From Mycobacterium sp. MBM (lineage in GTDB: Bacteria > Actinomycetota > Actinomycetes > Mycobacteriales > Mycobacteriaceae), in contig JAKJHY010000015.1 in the NCBI GenBank assembly GCA_021648845.1, positions 47,357 through 111,356 on the forward strand: 64,000 nucleotides of DNA. Reading direction: 5' to 3'. The notes under the pieces are model-generated. The model was not told the origin of the DNA. It made no database searches and worked only from the letters and a program-made list of their open reading frames with translations. The position numbers and the translations under genes were made by a program. Below, piece by piece: positions 33,033 to 41,674 of this stretch; position 1 is the stretch's first letter, and each line of letters opens with the position of its first letter.

Positions 33033-34421
33033 TTACAGAACGACGACACCCTCGGCGACGCCGAGGACCCGCAGATCGCGGTACCAGCGCTCGACCGGGT
33101 GTTCCTTGGTGAAGCCATGGCCGCCGAGCAGTTGGACACCGTCCAGCCCGATCTGCATGCCCTTGTCGGTGGCGATCCGCTTGGCCAGCGCGGCTTCCCG
33201 CGCAAAGGTCAGGCCCTGCTCGGCACGCGCGGCGCCGCGCAGCGTGATCAGCCGCAGGCCGTCGAGTTCGATGGCGATATTGGCGGTCATGAAGGCCACC
33301 GCCTGCCGGTGCGCGACCGGTTCACCGAACGCTTCGCGCTCCTTGATGTAGGGGATGACGTAGTCGAGCACGGCATGGGAGGTGCCGACTGCCAGTGCGG
33401 CCCAACCCAATCGCGAGTAGGCGATCGCTTCGGAATAGTCCTGGGCGAAGTCGGCGTCGGTACGGTCATCCTCGCCGAGGCGGTTGTGCAGCGGCACCGC
33501 GACGTTGTCGAGGGCGACCCGGCCCAGTGCGGCGGCCCGCACACCCATCGAGGGGTCGGCCTCCACGGTCACGCCTTCGGCCGCGGCCTCCACGATGAAC
33601 AGCGCGGGTTTGCCGTTGAGCTGAGCGGCGACGATGAACAGTTCAGCGGAGCCAGCTGCCGGGACAAGGGATTTCACACCGGAGAGCCGGTATCCGCCCG
33701 GGGTGCGCACCGCCGTCGTCTTCAGCGCGGTGGGGTCGAACAGGGCATGCGGTTCGGCGATGGCGACACTTGCCTGCGGCACGTTTTCGCCGGCGAACTC
33801 GGGCAGGTAGGTCGCCTGTTGGTCGGCGCTGCCCCAATGGGTGAGTGCGGCCGCCACGCCGGAGGGGGCCAGGATCGGCAGCGCCAACCCCATGTCCCCG
33901 TAGGCGAGCGCCTCGGCAACCAGCGCGCCGGTCACGGTGCTGCGATGCTCGGCGATGCCGTCGAAGTTCTCCGGGATGTTCAGCGCGGTGATGCCCAACT
34001 CGGAGGCCTTCGCGATGAGATCCGGCGGGTAGCTGACCGCCGCGTCGGCGTCGTGTGCGGCCGGGCGCAGGATCTCCTCGGCGAATTCGTTGACGGTCTC
34101 GACGATCATCTTCTGGTCGTCGTCGGGGGTCAGGTCGAAGTAGTCCGACGTCTTGGGCGCCAGCCGGGTGGGGGAGCCGCCCAGGTTCTGGATCTTCTTG
34201 AACTGACGGGTGGACGCACCGGCGGCGGAGAACGCGGTCTTGACGCCGTACCGGATGCCCTTGTTCAGCGGGTCGCGCAGGCCGTAGCGGTCCAGGAATT
34301 CCTGGCCCACCAGCGGGGTCAGCAGCGCGATACCGATATCGGTGGCGGTGCGTTTGTGCTTCTGGAGCCCGACGGCGCTTTCGGGGCCCTTGCGCTTGGG
34401 GCGAGATTCGATCTGAGTCAT
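33033..34421 (-). CDS. fadE24: Acyl-CoA dehydrogenase, FadE24-type
   Basis: A 462-residue protein with an N-terminal extension of about 90 residues before the acyl-CoA dehydrogenase fold (DYFDLTPDDDQKMIVETVNE). Recognisable are VAIAEPHALFDPTALKT, GGYRLSGVKSLVPAAG and the C-terminal LLGGHGFTKEHPVERWYRDL. Several active-site segments are less canonical than in FadE23, consistent with the non-catalytic or partner subunit of a heteromer; that is inference. Order and length match Rv3139. The start is the ATG at 34421, and a 22-bp palindrome lies 42 bp upstream. Confidence 0.88.
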   Translation of the reverse strand: MTQIESRPKRKGPESAVGLQKHKRTATDIGIALLTPLVGQEFLDRYGLRDPLNKGIRYGVKTAFSAAGASTRQFKKIQNLGGSPTRLAPKTSDYFDLTPDDDQKMIVETVNEFAEEILRPAAHDADAAVSYPPDLIAKASELGITALNIPENFDGIAEHRSTVTGALVAEALAYGDMGLALPILAPSGVAAALTHWGSADQQATYLPEFAGENVPQASVAIAEPHALFDPTALKTTAVRTPGGYRLSGVKSLVPAAGSAELFIVAAQLNGKPALFIVEAAAEGVTVEADPSMGVRAAALGRVALDNVAVPLHNRLGEDDRTDADFAQDYSEAIAYSRLGWAALAVGTSHAVLDYVIPYIKEREAFGEPVAHRQAVAFMTANIAIELDGLRLITLRGAARAEQGLTFAREAALAKRIATDKGMQIGLDGVQLLGGHGFTKEHPVERWYRDLRVLGVAEGVVVL

Positions 34422-34462
34422 GTCGGCAGCCTCTTTTGGGGTGGGCAGTGCGTTGCTGACCG

Positions 34463-34484
34463 TATCTTACTCCAGAGTAAGATA
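34463..34484. promoter_or_regulatory. Perfect 22-bp palindrome in the fadE24-fadE23 promoter
   Basis: TATCTTACTC (34463-34472), CA, GAGTAAGATA (34475-34484): exact 10-bp arms around a 2-bp centre. On the minus strand the second arm includes TAAGAT, a good -10 hexamer. This is typical of a TetR-type operator that blocks RNA polymerase. No regulator gene is adjacent. Confidence 0.65.
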
Positions 34485-34504
34485 GGTGAGGGCTGTAACC
34501 AACG

Positions 34505-35278
34505 TCACAGCGCGGCCAGTACCGCCTCGTGCAGGTGCCCGTTGGTGGCCAGCGCGCTCCCGCCGTGCGGTCCCGCGACGCCGTCGATGCTGGTGAACCG
34601 GCCGCCCGCCTCCCTGATCAAGATGTCGAGCGGGGCGATATCCCACACCTTGACCTCGGGTTCACACGCGATATCGACCGCGCCCTCGGCGACCAGGCAG
34701 TACGACCAGAAGTCCCCGTAGGCGCGTACCCGCCACACCGCGTCGGTCAGTTTCAGGAAGCTTTCCCTGCGCTCGTCCCAGCCCGTCGTCAGATCCGAGT
34801 AGGACAGGCTGGCGGCGGACAACTCGCCGACGCCGGAAACCCGGATGCGCCGGGCGGTGCCGCCGAAGGACGTGTGCGCGCCCAGACCCGCCCCGGCCCA
34901 CCAACGCCGACCCAGCGCGGGGGCGCTGATGACGCCGACCACCGGAACACCATCGGTGATCAGGGCGATCAGCGTGCACCACACCGGGACGCCGCGGACG
35001 AAATTCTTGGTGCCGTCAATCGGGTCGATCACCCACTGTCGACCCGTGGACACCGTTGCACCGCCGAACTCTTCGCCGAACACACTGTCATCGGGGCGGG
35101 CCGTGGCGAGGGCCGCGCGCAGCGCCTCCTCGGCGCCCTTGTCGGCATCGGTGACGGGGGTCAGATCGGGTTTGGTCTCGACGTGCAGATCCAGGGCGCC
35201 GAACCGCGCCATCGTCAGCGTGTCGGCCTGATCGGCGAGTTGCAGTGCGAGGTCGAGATCGTCGGAAACGCCGCTCAT
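34505..35278 (-). CDS. hisN: Histidinol-phosphate phosphatase / inositol-monophosphatase family
   Basis: A 257-residue Mg-dependent phosphatase. The metal-binding motifs are visible: SVFGEEFGG (Glu), WVIDPIDGTKNFVRG (DPIDGT) and VKVWDIAPLDILIREAGG (the distal WD). It is the syntenic counterpart of Rv3137, reported to act as histidinol-phosphate phosphatase in histidine biosynthesis. The ATG at 35278 (MSGVSDDLDLALQLAD) was chosen over an upstream in-frame start because the family begins there. It is upstream of fadE24 on the same strand, but the 83-bp gap with the palindrome suggests separate control. Confidence 0.88.
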   Translation of the reverse strand: MSGVSDDLDLALQLADQADTLTMARFGALDLHVETKPDLTPVTDADKGAEEALRAALATARPDDSVFGEEFGGATVSTGRQWVIDPIDGTKNFVRGVPVWCTLIALITDGVPVVGVISAPALGRRWWAGAGLGAHTSFGGTARRIRVSGVGELSAASLSYSDLTTGWDERRESFLKLTDAVWRVRAYGDFWSYCLVAEGAVDIACEPEVKVWDIAPLDILIREAGGRFTSIDGVAGPHGGSALATNGHLHEAVLAAL

Positions 35279-35354
35279 GCGACGCCCTCGCAGGCTCGGC
35301 TGCCGCATCCCGGTTTGGTGATTCGCTCGCACGCTTCGCTCATGCCCGCAGTCC

Positions 35355-35360
35355 TACCAT
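35355..35360 (+). promoter_or_regulatory. -10 element of a probable leaderless transcript
   Basis: TACCAT ends 6 bases before the GTG at 35367, the spacing expected for transcription to start at the start codon. No ribosome binding site is visible. Confidence 0.4.
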
Positions 35361-35366
35361 GGCTAC

Positions 35367-35738
35367 GTGATCGAATTCGCGATGATATTGCTGTTGGTCG
35401 GTGCACTGGTGCTCATAGCGTTGCCGTGGATCCGCCGGCGCAACGGCGGCCTGGGCGCCAACATGGCCAACATGGCGCCCGGCACGCTGCTGGTGACCGG
35501 CGTCAGCCCGCGCCCCGACGCGGTGGGCGAGCAGTTCGTCACCATCAGCGGTGTCATCAACGGGCCGACGGTCAACGAGCACGTCGTCTACCAGCGGATG
35601 GCCGTCGACGTGAACCAGTGGCCCACCATCGGCCAGCTCATCGACGTGGTCTATTCGCCCAAGAACCCCGACAAGTGGGGATTCGCGCCGGCGCCGCCAC
35701 CGCCGCCGCCGGCACCCGAGACCTATCCGACCGTCTGA
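35367..35738 (+). CDS. Small membrane protein with Pro-rich C-terminus
   Basis: A 123-residue protein. One N-terminal transmembrane helix (IEFAMILLLVGALVLIALPW) is followed by a soluble domain, GTLLVTGVSPRPDAVGEQFV then SGVINGPTVNEHVVYQRMAV, that looks like a small beta fold of the DUF3592 kind (ISGVINGP, VVYSPKNPDKWGF), and then a poly-Pro tail. The GTG start lacks a ribosome binding site but follows a -10 element at leaderless distance. It is divergent from hisN. No function is known. Confidence 0.7.
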   Translation: MIEFAMILLLVGALVLIALPWIRRRNGGLGANMANMAPGTLLVTGVSPRPDAVGEQFVTISGVINGPTVNEHVVYQRMAVDVNQWPTIGQLIDVVYSPKNPDKWGFAPAPPPPPPAPETYPTV

Positions 35739-35835
35739 GAGGACGCCCGTGCCCAGCCGCTTCCGGCCGGAATCGACCTGCTGACAAAGCCCAGCCCCTG
35801 CTTCGTGGCGACGCTGATGCCTACCGGGCGAGTGA

Positions 35836-36783
35836 TCAGCCCGCGAGCTTGCGGCTATCGAGCGAAAGTGCGAGTGACCTCCTCGACAACGGCAAACTCG
35901 CGACGAGTCGGGCGACAGAGGGGTGCGGTGTGCGGAGTTTCCCGTCCCAGCCGTGGGCGATCAGCGCCTGGTACGCCTGAACAAGGGTCTGCGCGTCGCT
36001 CTGCTCTTTGACGACCCGCAACACGGTCCAGCCCAGCCGTTCAAGCTGTGGGATGACGCGCAGGTCCCTCAGATACTGATATCGATCGGTCTGGTGCTGG
36101 CCGCCGTCGTACTCCGCGGCGACCATGAATTGCTCCCAGCCCAGGTCGAGTCTGCGGAGCGGATGACGGCCGTCGTACACCTGGATCTGGGTGGTGGGGT
36201 CCGGGAATCCGGCGTCGAGGTAGAGCAACCGCAGCCGCGATTCCCTGGGTGACTCGGCGCCACCGTCGATGAGCGGCAGCATCGACCGCAGCTGTTTGAG
36301 GCCGCGGGCGCCTCGATACCGCTCCGCGAGCGCGGCAACGTCGTCCTGGTGGAACGACGCCGCGCGCTGCAGCGCGTCCAGCCGGGCGATGGCCTCGCCG
36401 CGGCCGAGGTGGCGGCCGATGTCGAACGCGGTTCGCGTCGGCGTCGTCACGGAAAGGCCCTCGTGCACGGTGATCTCATCGGCGTCGATGCGCTCACGTC
36501 GCACGATTATCCCGGCCGGAGCGCGGCTGATGTCCCAGATCATCTCGATGGGGATGTCATCGTCAACCCACCCCGCGCCGAAAAGCGCCGATGCCGCGAC
36601 CCCGGCGACGACGCCCTGACGCCCGGAACGCAGGTACGCGGCGCCGATGCGTTCAACCAGGGTGAGGTCGTGGCCGCGCGGAGCGTAGATGTCGCGGTGC
36701 ACGCGGGTATGCCATCGGCGCAGTTCGTATTCGGACACGGTTCCTGCCGCGCGTGCTCGGCTACCGACGATGAGCGCTGCCAT
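35836..36783 (-). CDS. DUF559-type protein, second copy
   Basis: A 315-residue paralogue of the protein at 30693-31589, with the same order of segments: YELRRWHTRVHRDIYAPRGH, GVVAGVAASALFGAGW, RGARGLKQLRSMLPLIDGG, ESPRESRLRLLYLDAGFP, LRRLDLGWEQFMVAAEYDGG and QHQTDRYQYLRDLRVIPQLE. The C-terminal 17 or so residues (LSRRSLALSLDSRKLAG) are encoded by one copy of a 51-bp direct repeat; the other copy lies just upstream of the gene. The ATG at 36783 (MAALIVGSRA) was preferred to a more upstream start that would read through that second repeat. Function unknown. Confidence 0.72.
   Translation of the reverse strand: MAALIVGSRARAAGTVSEYELRRWHTRVHRDIYAPRGHDLTLVERIGAAYLRSGRQGVVAGVAASALFGAGWVDDDIPIEMIWDISRAPAGIIVRRERIDADEITVHEGLSVTTPTRTAFDIGRHLGRGEAIARLDALQRAASFHQDDVAALAERYRGARGLKQLRSMLPLIDGGAESPRESRLRLLYLDAGFPDPTTQIQVYDGRHPLRRLDLGWEQFMVAAEYDGGQHQTDRYQYLRDLRVIPQLERLGWTVLRVVKEQSDAQTLVQAYQALIAHGWDGKLRTPHPSVARLVASLPLSRRSLALSLDSRKLAG
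35855..35905. repeat. Direct repeat, copy 1 (overlaps the 3' end of the second DUF559 gene)
   Basis: Matches 36830-36880 at 44 of 51 positions without gaps, in the same orientation. It contains AAAGTGCGAGT and CTCGACAACGGCAA. It overlaps the last codons of the DUF559 gene. Confidence 0.7.
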
Positions 36784-36829
36784 GCGGTGATGCTGCCCAC
36801 CCGCACCGACAACCTCCGCGACATTGCAC

Positions 36830-36880
36830 CTATCGAGCGGAAGTGCGAGTAGCGGCCTCGACAACGGCAATCTCGCGGCG
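36830..36880. repeat. Direct repeat, copy 2 (upstream of the second DUF559 gene)
   Basis: Second copy, lying between the DUF559 start (36783) and the fprA stop (36895). The two copies bracket about 925 bp that holds the gene, like a duplicated target or a recognition element. Confidence 0.7.
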
Positions 36881-36894
36881 GTGCTGACGCTGCA

Positions 36895-38244
36895 TCAGCC
36901 GTGGGCGATCCCCAGCAAGTCCGCCACACTGGTCAGCTTCACCCGGGGCCGGTGCTGAGCGTCGCCCGCCGCGCGTTCGTGCGAGTCGATGCGCCGCCAG
37001 TGGTCGTCGGTGACCAGCAGGGGCTGGCGCGCCACCAGCCACTCGACCAGGGCGGAGTCATGGCCCTCGTCGAATCCGGGCTCGCCGAGGTCGTTCAGCA
37101 GCGTCTGCACCGTGTCGGCGGAGTCCTTCTTGTTGCTGCCGATGACCCCCGAGGGCCCGCGCTTGATCCAGCCGACGACGTATTCGTGATCGCTGCCCTG
37201 GACACGCCCGTCGGCGTGCGGGATCGTCCCGGAGCGCTCATCGAAGGGCAATCCGTCCACGGGCACCCCGCGGTACCCGACGGCGCGGACCACCAGCTGC
37301 ACCGGAATCTCGTCTCGCTCGCCGGTGTCTTTCGCGACAATACGTCCACCGTCGTTGACCAATTCATTGCGGCCCAACACGATTGACTCGACCCGCCCGT
37401 CCCCGCGGATCTCGATCGGTGAGGTGGCGAAGCGGAAGACGACCCGTCGTTGCGCCCCCTCGGGCTCCCGCGCGGCGTACTCGCGCAGCACCTTGATGTT
37501 CTGTCGCACGGCCTTGTCGGCGGCGTCGAGATCCTCCTCGGAGATGTGGTCCAAGTCGGCGCGCTCGACGACGATATCGACCTCGGCCATCTGCTCCATG
37601 TGCCCGAGCTCGCGCAGCTCCATCGTCGTGAACGGTGCCTGCAGCGGACCACGCCGACCCACCACGATCACTTCGCGGACCCCCCGCGGGCCCAGTAAGT
37701 CCAGCGCGTGGTCGGCGATATCGGTCTGCGCGAGGATCTCGGGGTCGCTGATCAAGATGCGCGCCACGTCCAGCGCCACATTGCCGTTGCCGATCACCAC
37801 CGCGCGGTCGGCCGACAGATCGGGCGCCTTCTCCCCGAAATGGGGGTGCGCGTTGTACCACCCGACGAAATCGACGGCGGCGATGCTGCCGGGCAGGTCC
37901 TCGCCGGGGATGCCGAGCTCACGGTCGGCCTGGGCGCCGATCGCGTAGATCACCGCGTCGTAGCGTTCGGCCAACTCGGTGGCGTGCACATGCTCGCCCA
38001 CGGAGATGTTGCCGAAGAACCGGAACCGCGGGTCCGCGGAGATCTTCTCGAACTGCGCGCTGATCGATTTGATCTTCGGGTGGTCGGGTGCGACGCCGGA
38101 GCGCACCAGTCCCCACGGCGTGGGCAGCATCTCCAGCATGTCGACCCGAAAATCCCGGTCGTCGTCGGCAGCTTTCAACAGCGATCCGGCGGCAAAGAAC
38201 CCGGACGGGCCTGAGCCGACAATCGCCACGTGGTACGGGCGCAT
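36895..38244 (-). CDS. fprA: NADPH-ferredoxin reductase FprA
   Basis: A 449-residue flavoprotein of the adrenodoxin-reductase type that passes electrons from NADPH to ferredoxins. FAD site HVAIVGSGPSGFFAAGSLL at the N-terminus; EMLPTPWGLVRSGVAPDHP and then IKSISAQFEK are diagnostic; AVVIGNGNVALDVARILI is the NADP domain, and YVVGWIKRGPSGVIGSNKKD is near the end. It is closely similar to Rv3106. The ATG at 38244 is supported by an AAAAGG ribosome binding site 6 bases upstream; that AAAAGG falls within the first codons of an alternative start at 38259, which was therefore rejected. Confidence 0.95.
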   Translation of the reverse strand: MRPYHVAIVGSGPSGFFAAGSLLKAADDDRDFRVDMLEMLPTPWGLVRSGVAPDHPKIKSISAQFEKISADPRFRFFGNISVGEHVHATELAERYDAVIYAIGAQADRELGIPGEDLPGSIAAVDFVGWYNAHPHFGEKAPDLSADRAVVIGNGNVALDVARILISDPEILAQTDIADHALDLLGPRGVREVIVVGRRGPLQAPFTTMELRELGHMEQMAEVDIVVERADLDHISEEDLDAADKAVRQNIKVLREYAAREPEGAQRRVVFRFATSPIEIRGDGRVESIVLGRNELVNDGGRIVAKDTGERDEIPVQLVVRAVGYRGVPVDGLPFDERSGTIPHADGRVQGSDHEYVVGWIKRGPSGVIGSNKKDSADTVQTLLNDLGEPGFDEGHDSALVEWLVARQPLLVTDDHWRRIDSHERAAGDAQHRPRVKLTSVADLLGIAHG

Positions 38245-38371
38245 GTCTTGCCTTTTCATGGGGCTGACCGGCGGCGCGCAAGGGGCTGTCGCGACGTCAC
38301 CGGAGGCGGTTACCGCACCCGATGCTAGCCGCGCACCGGCGATCGAGGGCGGAGTCGACGGAAGCGGCCGG

Positions 38372-38377
38372 TAACCT
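38372..38377 (+). promoter_or_regulatory. -10 element of prfB, likely leaderless
   Basis: TAACCT is followed by 8 bases and then the prfB GTG at 38386; no ribosome binding site intervenes. Confidence 0.35.
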
Positions 38378-38385
38378 CAACAATC

Positions 38386-39492
38386 GTGGATCCTGACCGT
38401 CTTGCCGATATCGCTGCCCTCGACACCACATTGACGACCGTGGAGCGGGTGCTCGATGTCGACAGTCTGCGCGGGCGTATCCAGACACTCGAGGCCGAGG
38501 CCGCCGACCCGAACCTGTGGAACGACCAGACGCATGCGCAGAAGGTCACCAGCGAGTTGTCCCACGCCCAGAACGAGCTGCGTCGCGTCGAGGAACTGCG
38601 CCAGCGCGTGGAGGACCTGCCGGTGCTCTACGAACTCGCCGCCGAAGAGGGCGGCGCCGAGGCGCTCGAGGACGCCAACGCCGAGCTGGCCAAGCTGCGC
38701 GAGGACATCGAGGCCATGGAGGTGCGGACCCTGCTGTCCGGGGAGTATGACCAACGCGAGGCACTGGTCAACATCCGGTCCGGAGCCGGCGGCGTGGATG
38801 CCGCGGACTGGGCCGAGATGTTGATGCGGATGTACATCCGCTGGGCCGAGGCGCACAAATACCCGGTGGAGGTGTTCGACACGTCCTATGCCGAAGAAGC
38901 CGGGATCAAGAGCGCCACCTTTGCCGTGCACGCCCCGTACGCCTACGGCACGCTCTCGGTCGAGCAGGGCACCCATCGGCTGGTACGGATTAGCCCGTTC
39001 GACAACCAGGGCCGCAGGCAGACCTCGTTCGCCGAGGTCGAGGTGCTGCCCGTCGTGGAGACGACCGACCACATCGAGATCCCCGAGGGCGACGTCCGGG
39101 TCGACGTGTATCGCTCCAGCGGCCCGGGCGGGCAATCGGTGAACACCACCGACTCGGCGGTGCGGCTGACGCACATCCCGACCGGCATCGTCGTCACCTG
39201 CCAGAACGAGAAGTCGCAGCTGCAGAACAAGGTCTCGGCCATGCGGGTGCTGCAGGCCAAGCTGATGGAGCGTAAACGTCAGGAGGAGCGCGCGGAGATG
39301 GATGCGCTCAAGAGCGACAGTGGCAGCTCATGGGGCAACCAGATGCGTTCCTACGTGCTACACCCGTACCAGATGGTCAAGGACCTACGCACCGAATACG
39401 AGGTCGGTAGCCCGGCAGCGGTGCTCGACGGAGACATCGACGGCTTCCTGGAGGCAGGGATCCGTTGGCGCAATAGGAAAGATGACGACTAA
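38386..39492 (+). CDS. prfB: Peptide chain release factor 2
   Basis: A 368-residue factor that terminates translation at UGA and UAA. The peptidyl-tRNA hydrolysis motif is GPGGQSVNTTDSAVR, and the stop-codon recognition SPF tripeptide is in RISPFDNQGRRQTSF. The gene is one continuous frame from a GTG; the programmed +1 frameshift with an internal UGA known from E. coli is absent, which is usual in actinobacteria. It heads the plus-strand run prfB, mscS-like, Pro-rich protein, ftsE, ftsX, smpB and overlaps the next gene by 11 bp. Confidence 0.96.
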   Translation: MDPDRLADIAALDTTLTTVERVLDVDSLRGRIQTLEAEAADPNLWNDQTHAQKVTSELSHAQNELRRVEELRQRVEDLPVLYELAAEEGGAEALEDANAELAKLREDIEAMEVRTLLSGEYDQREALVNIRSGAGGVDAADWAEMLMRMYIRWAEAHKYPVEVFDTSYAEEAGIKSATFAVHAPYAYGTLSVEQGTHRLVRISPFDNQGRRQTSFAEVEVLPVVETTDHIEIPEGDVRVDVYRSSGPGGQSVNTTDSAVRLTHIPTGIVVTCQNEKSQLQNKVSAMRVLQAKLMERKRQEERAEMDALKSDSGSSWGNQMRSYVLHPYQMVKDLRTEYEVGSPAAVLDGDIDGFLEAGIRWRNRKDDD

Positions 39493-40453
39493 CACTGTGT
39501 GGGCCCTGCCCGTCGCCGACCTGTGGCACGGGTTCTGGCACGGCGAAATCGGGGCGTGGCTGCTGACCGTGGGTGTGCACATCGCGCTCCTGGTCATCGG
39601 CGCGCTGTTGACGGCGCGGCTGATCAACTGGATCGCCCGGCGCGTCACCCGCCGCATCGATGCCGAGTACCAGGAAAGCGATCAGCTCGTCCGTTCCGAG
39701 AGCGCCAAGCACCGGCAGGCGGTCGCCTCGGTCATCTCCTGGGTGTCGATCGCCGTGCTTTTCGTGGTGGTCGGCGTCGAGATCACCGACGCGCTCAACG
39801 TGCCGGTGGGTTCGCTCGTCGCACCCGCCGCGGTGCTCGGTGCCGCACTGGGCTTCGGCGCGCAGAAGCTCGTGCAGGACCTGCTGGCCGGCTTCTTCAT
39901 CATCACCGAACGCCAGTACGGGTTCGGGGACCTGGTGCAGTTGAGCATGATCGGTGCCCCCGAGGCGTCGGAGGGCACGGTCGAGGAGGTGACCCTGCGC
40001 GTCACCAAGCTGCGGACCGGTGAGGGTGAGGTGTTCACCGTCCCCAACGGCAACATCGTGCGGTCTCTCAACATGTCGAAGGACTGGGCCCGAGCGGTCG
40101 TCGACATCCCGGTGCCCGCCAGTGCCGATCTCAATCGCGTCAACGATGTGCTGCACGAGGTCGGGGAGAAGGCGATGGAGGACGCCGGGCTGAGCGCGCT
40201 GTTGCTCGACACTCCGCAGCTGATGGGTGTGGAGAGCATCGAGTTGGACACCGTCAATCTGCGCATGGTGGCCCGCACGCTGCCTGGAAAGCAGTTCGAG
40301 GTCGGTCGCCGGTTACGTATCCGCATCATCGCCGCGTTGACCACCGCGGGCATCGCCACGGCCGATCACACGCCGACAGTGGGCAATCTCAACCCGACCT
40401 CGGGCGCCGCCGACAAGGAATCCGGGGCCGGCCGAACCGAGCACAAACCATGA
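39482..40453 (+). CDS. Small-conductance mechanosensitive channel (MscS) family protein
   Basis: A 323-residue membrane protein. Three or more helices (AWLLTVGVHIALLVIGALLT, VISWVSIAVLFVVVGVEI) lead to the MscS pore helix region VAPAAVLGAALGFGAQKLVQ with the DLLAGFFIITERQYGFGDLV sequence that follows it, then the beta domain (EGTVEEVTLRVTKLRT, FTVPNGNIVRSLNMS). It releases solutes on hypo-osmotic shock. The ATG at 39482 lies within the last codons of prfB. It is the syntenic counterpart of Rv3104c. Confidence 0.9.
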   Translation: MTTNTVWALPVADLWHGFWHGEIGAWLLTVGVHIALLVIGALLTARLINWIARRVTRRIDAEYQESDQLVRSESAKHRQAVASVISWVSIAVLFVVVGVEITDALNVPVGSLVAPAAVLGAALGFGAQKLVQDLLAGFFIITERQYGFGDLVQLSMIGAPEASEGTVEEVTLRVTKLRTGEGEVFTVPNGNIVRSLNMSKDWARAVVDIPVPASADLNRVNDVLHEVGEKAMEDAGLSALLLDTPQLMGVESIELDTVNLRMVARTLPGKQFEVGRRLRIRIIAALTTAGIATADHTPTVGNLNPTSGAADKESGAGRTEHKP

Positions 40454-40959
40454 AGATCATCGAATCGCTGAAGAAGTGGCCCCGCGCGGATCGCGGTTGG
40501 CCGAGGTACCTGCCCGGCGGTCGGATCCGGACGTCCACCGCGGGGTTGATCGCCGCTTTCATCGCGCTGTCCTGGATCAGCCAGAACTACGAGCCGCCGG
40601 CTCCGCCACCCGCCCCGGCCACCCAGATCGTCCCGCCGGGCTTCGTGCCCGACCCCGAGTACACCTGGGTGCCGCGCACCAATGTGGAGGTGCCGCGCAC
40701 CACCTATCGGACGACCACCACGACCACCACCACTACCGAGCCGTCCACCACCACCCCGACGACATCGCCGACGGACCCGACCGACACCACCTCGCCGGGG
40801 GACTCGCCGACATCGAGCCCGGTACCGCCGCCCACCACGACGGTGGTCGACCCGGACGGCCCGAACGGGTTGGTCCCGCCGATCACGCTGCCGGTGGTGC
40901 CGCCTCCCACACCGCAGACGATCGCCACACCGCCGCCGCCTGCCCGCAGCGGGAACTGA
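40450..40959 (+). CDS. Pro/Thr-rich single-pass membrane protein
   Basis: A 169-residue protein with a basic N-terminus, one transmembrane segment (TAGLIAAFIALSWISQNY) and a long extracytoplasmic low-complexity part rich in Pro and Thr (TTTTTTTTTEPSTTTPTT). It matches Rv3103c in position and character. It overlaps the mscS-like stop by 4 bp and precedes ftsE by 25 bp, so it may serve cell-envelope or division functions with FtsEX; this is inferred from synteny only. Confidence 0.85.
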   Translation: MKIIESLKKWPRADRGWPRYLPGGRIRTSTAGLIAAFIALSWISQNYEPPAPPPAPATQIVPPGFVPDPEYTWVPRTNVEVPRTTYRTTTTTTTTTEPSTTTPTTSPTDPTDTTSPGDSPTSSPVPPPTTTVVDPDGPNGLVPPITLPVVPPPTPQTIATPPPPARSGN

Positions 40960-40984
40960 CTCGCGTCTACACTGGCGTGCCGTG

Positions 40985-41674
40985 ATGATCACCCTCGACA
41001 AAGTGAGCAAGCAGTACAAATCCTCTGCTCGTCCGGCACTGGATGACGTCTCTCTCAAGATCGACAAGGGTGAGTTCGTCTTCCTCATCGGACCGTCGGG
41101 CTCGGGAAAATCGACGTTCATGCGTCTGCTGCTGGGCGCCGAGCATCCCTCCAAGGGCGATATCCGGGTGTCGAAGTTTCACGTCAACAAGCTCTCCGGC
41201 CGGCACATCCCGCAACTGCGCCAGGTCATCGGCTGCGTGTTCCAGGACTTCCGGCTGCTGCAGCAGAAGACGGTGTTCGAGAACGTCGCCTTCGCGCTGG
41301 AGGTGATCGGCAAGCGCGGTGATGTGATCAACCGGGTGGTGCCCGACGTGCTAGAGATGGTCGGCTTGTCCGGCAAGGCCAGCAGGCTGCCGAACGAACT
41401 GTCCGGCGGTGAGCAGCAGCGCGTCGCGATCGCCCGGGCCTTCGTGAACCGGCCGCTGGTGCTGCTGGCCGATGAGCCCACCGGCAACCTGGACCCGGAA
41501 ACCAGCAAGGACATCATGGATCTGCTTGAGCGGATCAACCGCACCGGAACCACGGTTCTGATGGCCACGCATGACCACCACATCGTGGACTCCATGCGTC
41601 AGCGCGTCATCGAGCTCGAATTGGGCCGGCTCATCCGCGACGAGCAGCGCGGTGTTTACGGAATGGATCGCTAG
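40985..41674 (+). CDS. ftsE: Cell division ATP-binding protein FtsE
   Basis: A 229-residue ABC ATPase, the same length as in M. tuberculosis. Walker A is FLIGPSGSGKST, the Q-loop is VFQDFRLL, the signature is LSGGEQQR, Walker B is VLLADEPTGNLDPE, and the switch His is in MATHDHHIVD. With FtsX it forms a complex that activates peptidoglycan hydrolases (RipC in mycobacteria). The ATG at 40985 is preceded by an in-frame GTG at 40982; TACACT at 40968-40973 could drive a transcript starting at that GTG. The TAG overlaps the ftsX GTG by one base. Confidence 0.97.
   Translation: MITLDKVSKQYKSSARPALDDVSLKIDKGEFVFLIGPSGSGKSTFMRLLLGAEHPSKGDIRVSKFHVNKLSGRHIPQLRQVIGCVFQDFRLLQQKTVFENVAFALEVIGKRGDVINRVVPDVLEMVGLSGKASRLPNELSGGEQQRVAIARAFVNRPLVLLADEPTGNLDPETSKDIMDLLERINRTGTTVLMATHDHHIVDSMRQRVIELELGRLIRDEQRGVYGMDR

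Noticed and set aside
36784..36870. N-terminal extension of the second DUF559 protein
   Set aside because: The extra codons read through the upstream 51-bp repeat copy; the paralogue has no similar extension, and the ATG at 36783 fits the domain start.
38245..38259. Upstream ATG for fprA
   Set aside because: The ribosome binding site AAAAGG lies inside this extension and fits the ATG at 38244; the known orthologue also begins MRPY.
38386..39492. Possible programmed frameshift in prfB
   Set aside because: The frame is continuous from the GTG with no internal UGA, so no frameshift is needed.
40682..40959. Open frame extending ftsE upstream
   Set aside because: This is the shifted reading of the Pro/Thr-rich gene; the ftsE start at 40985 gives the same 229-residue length as the orthologue.
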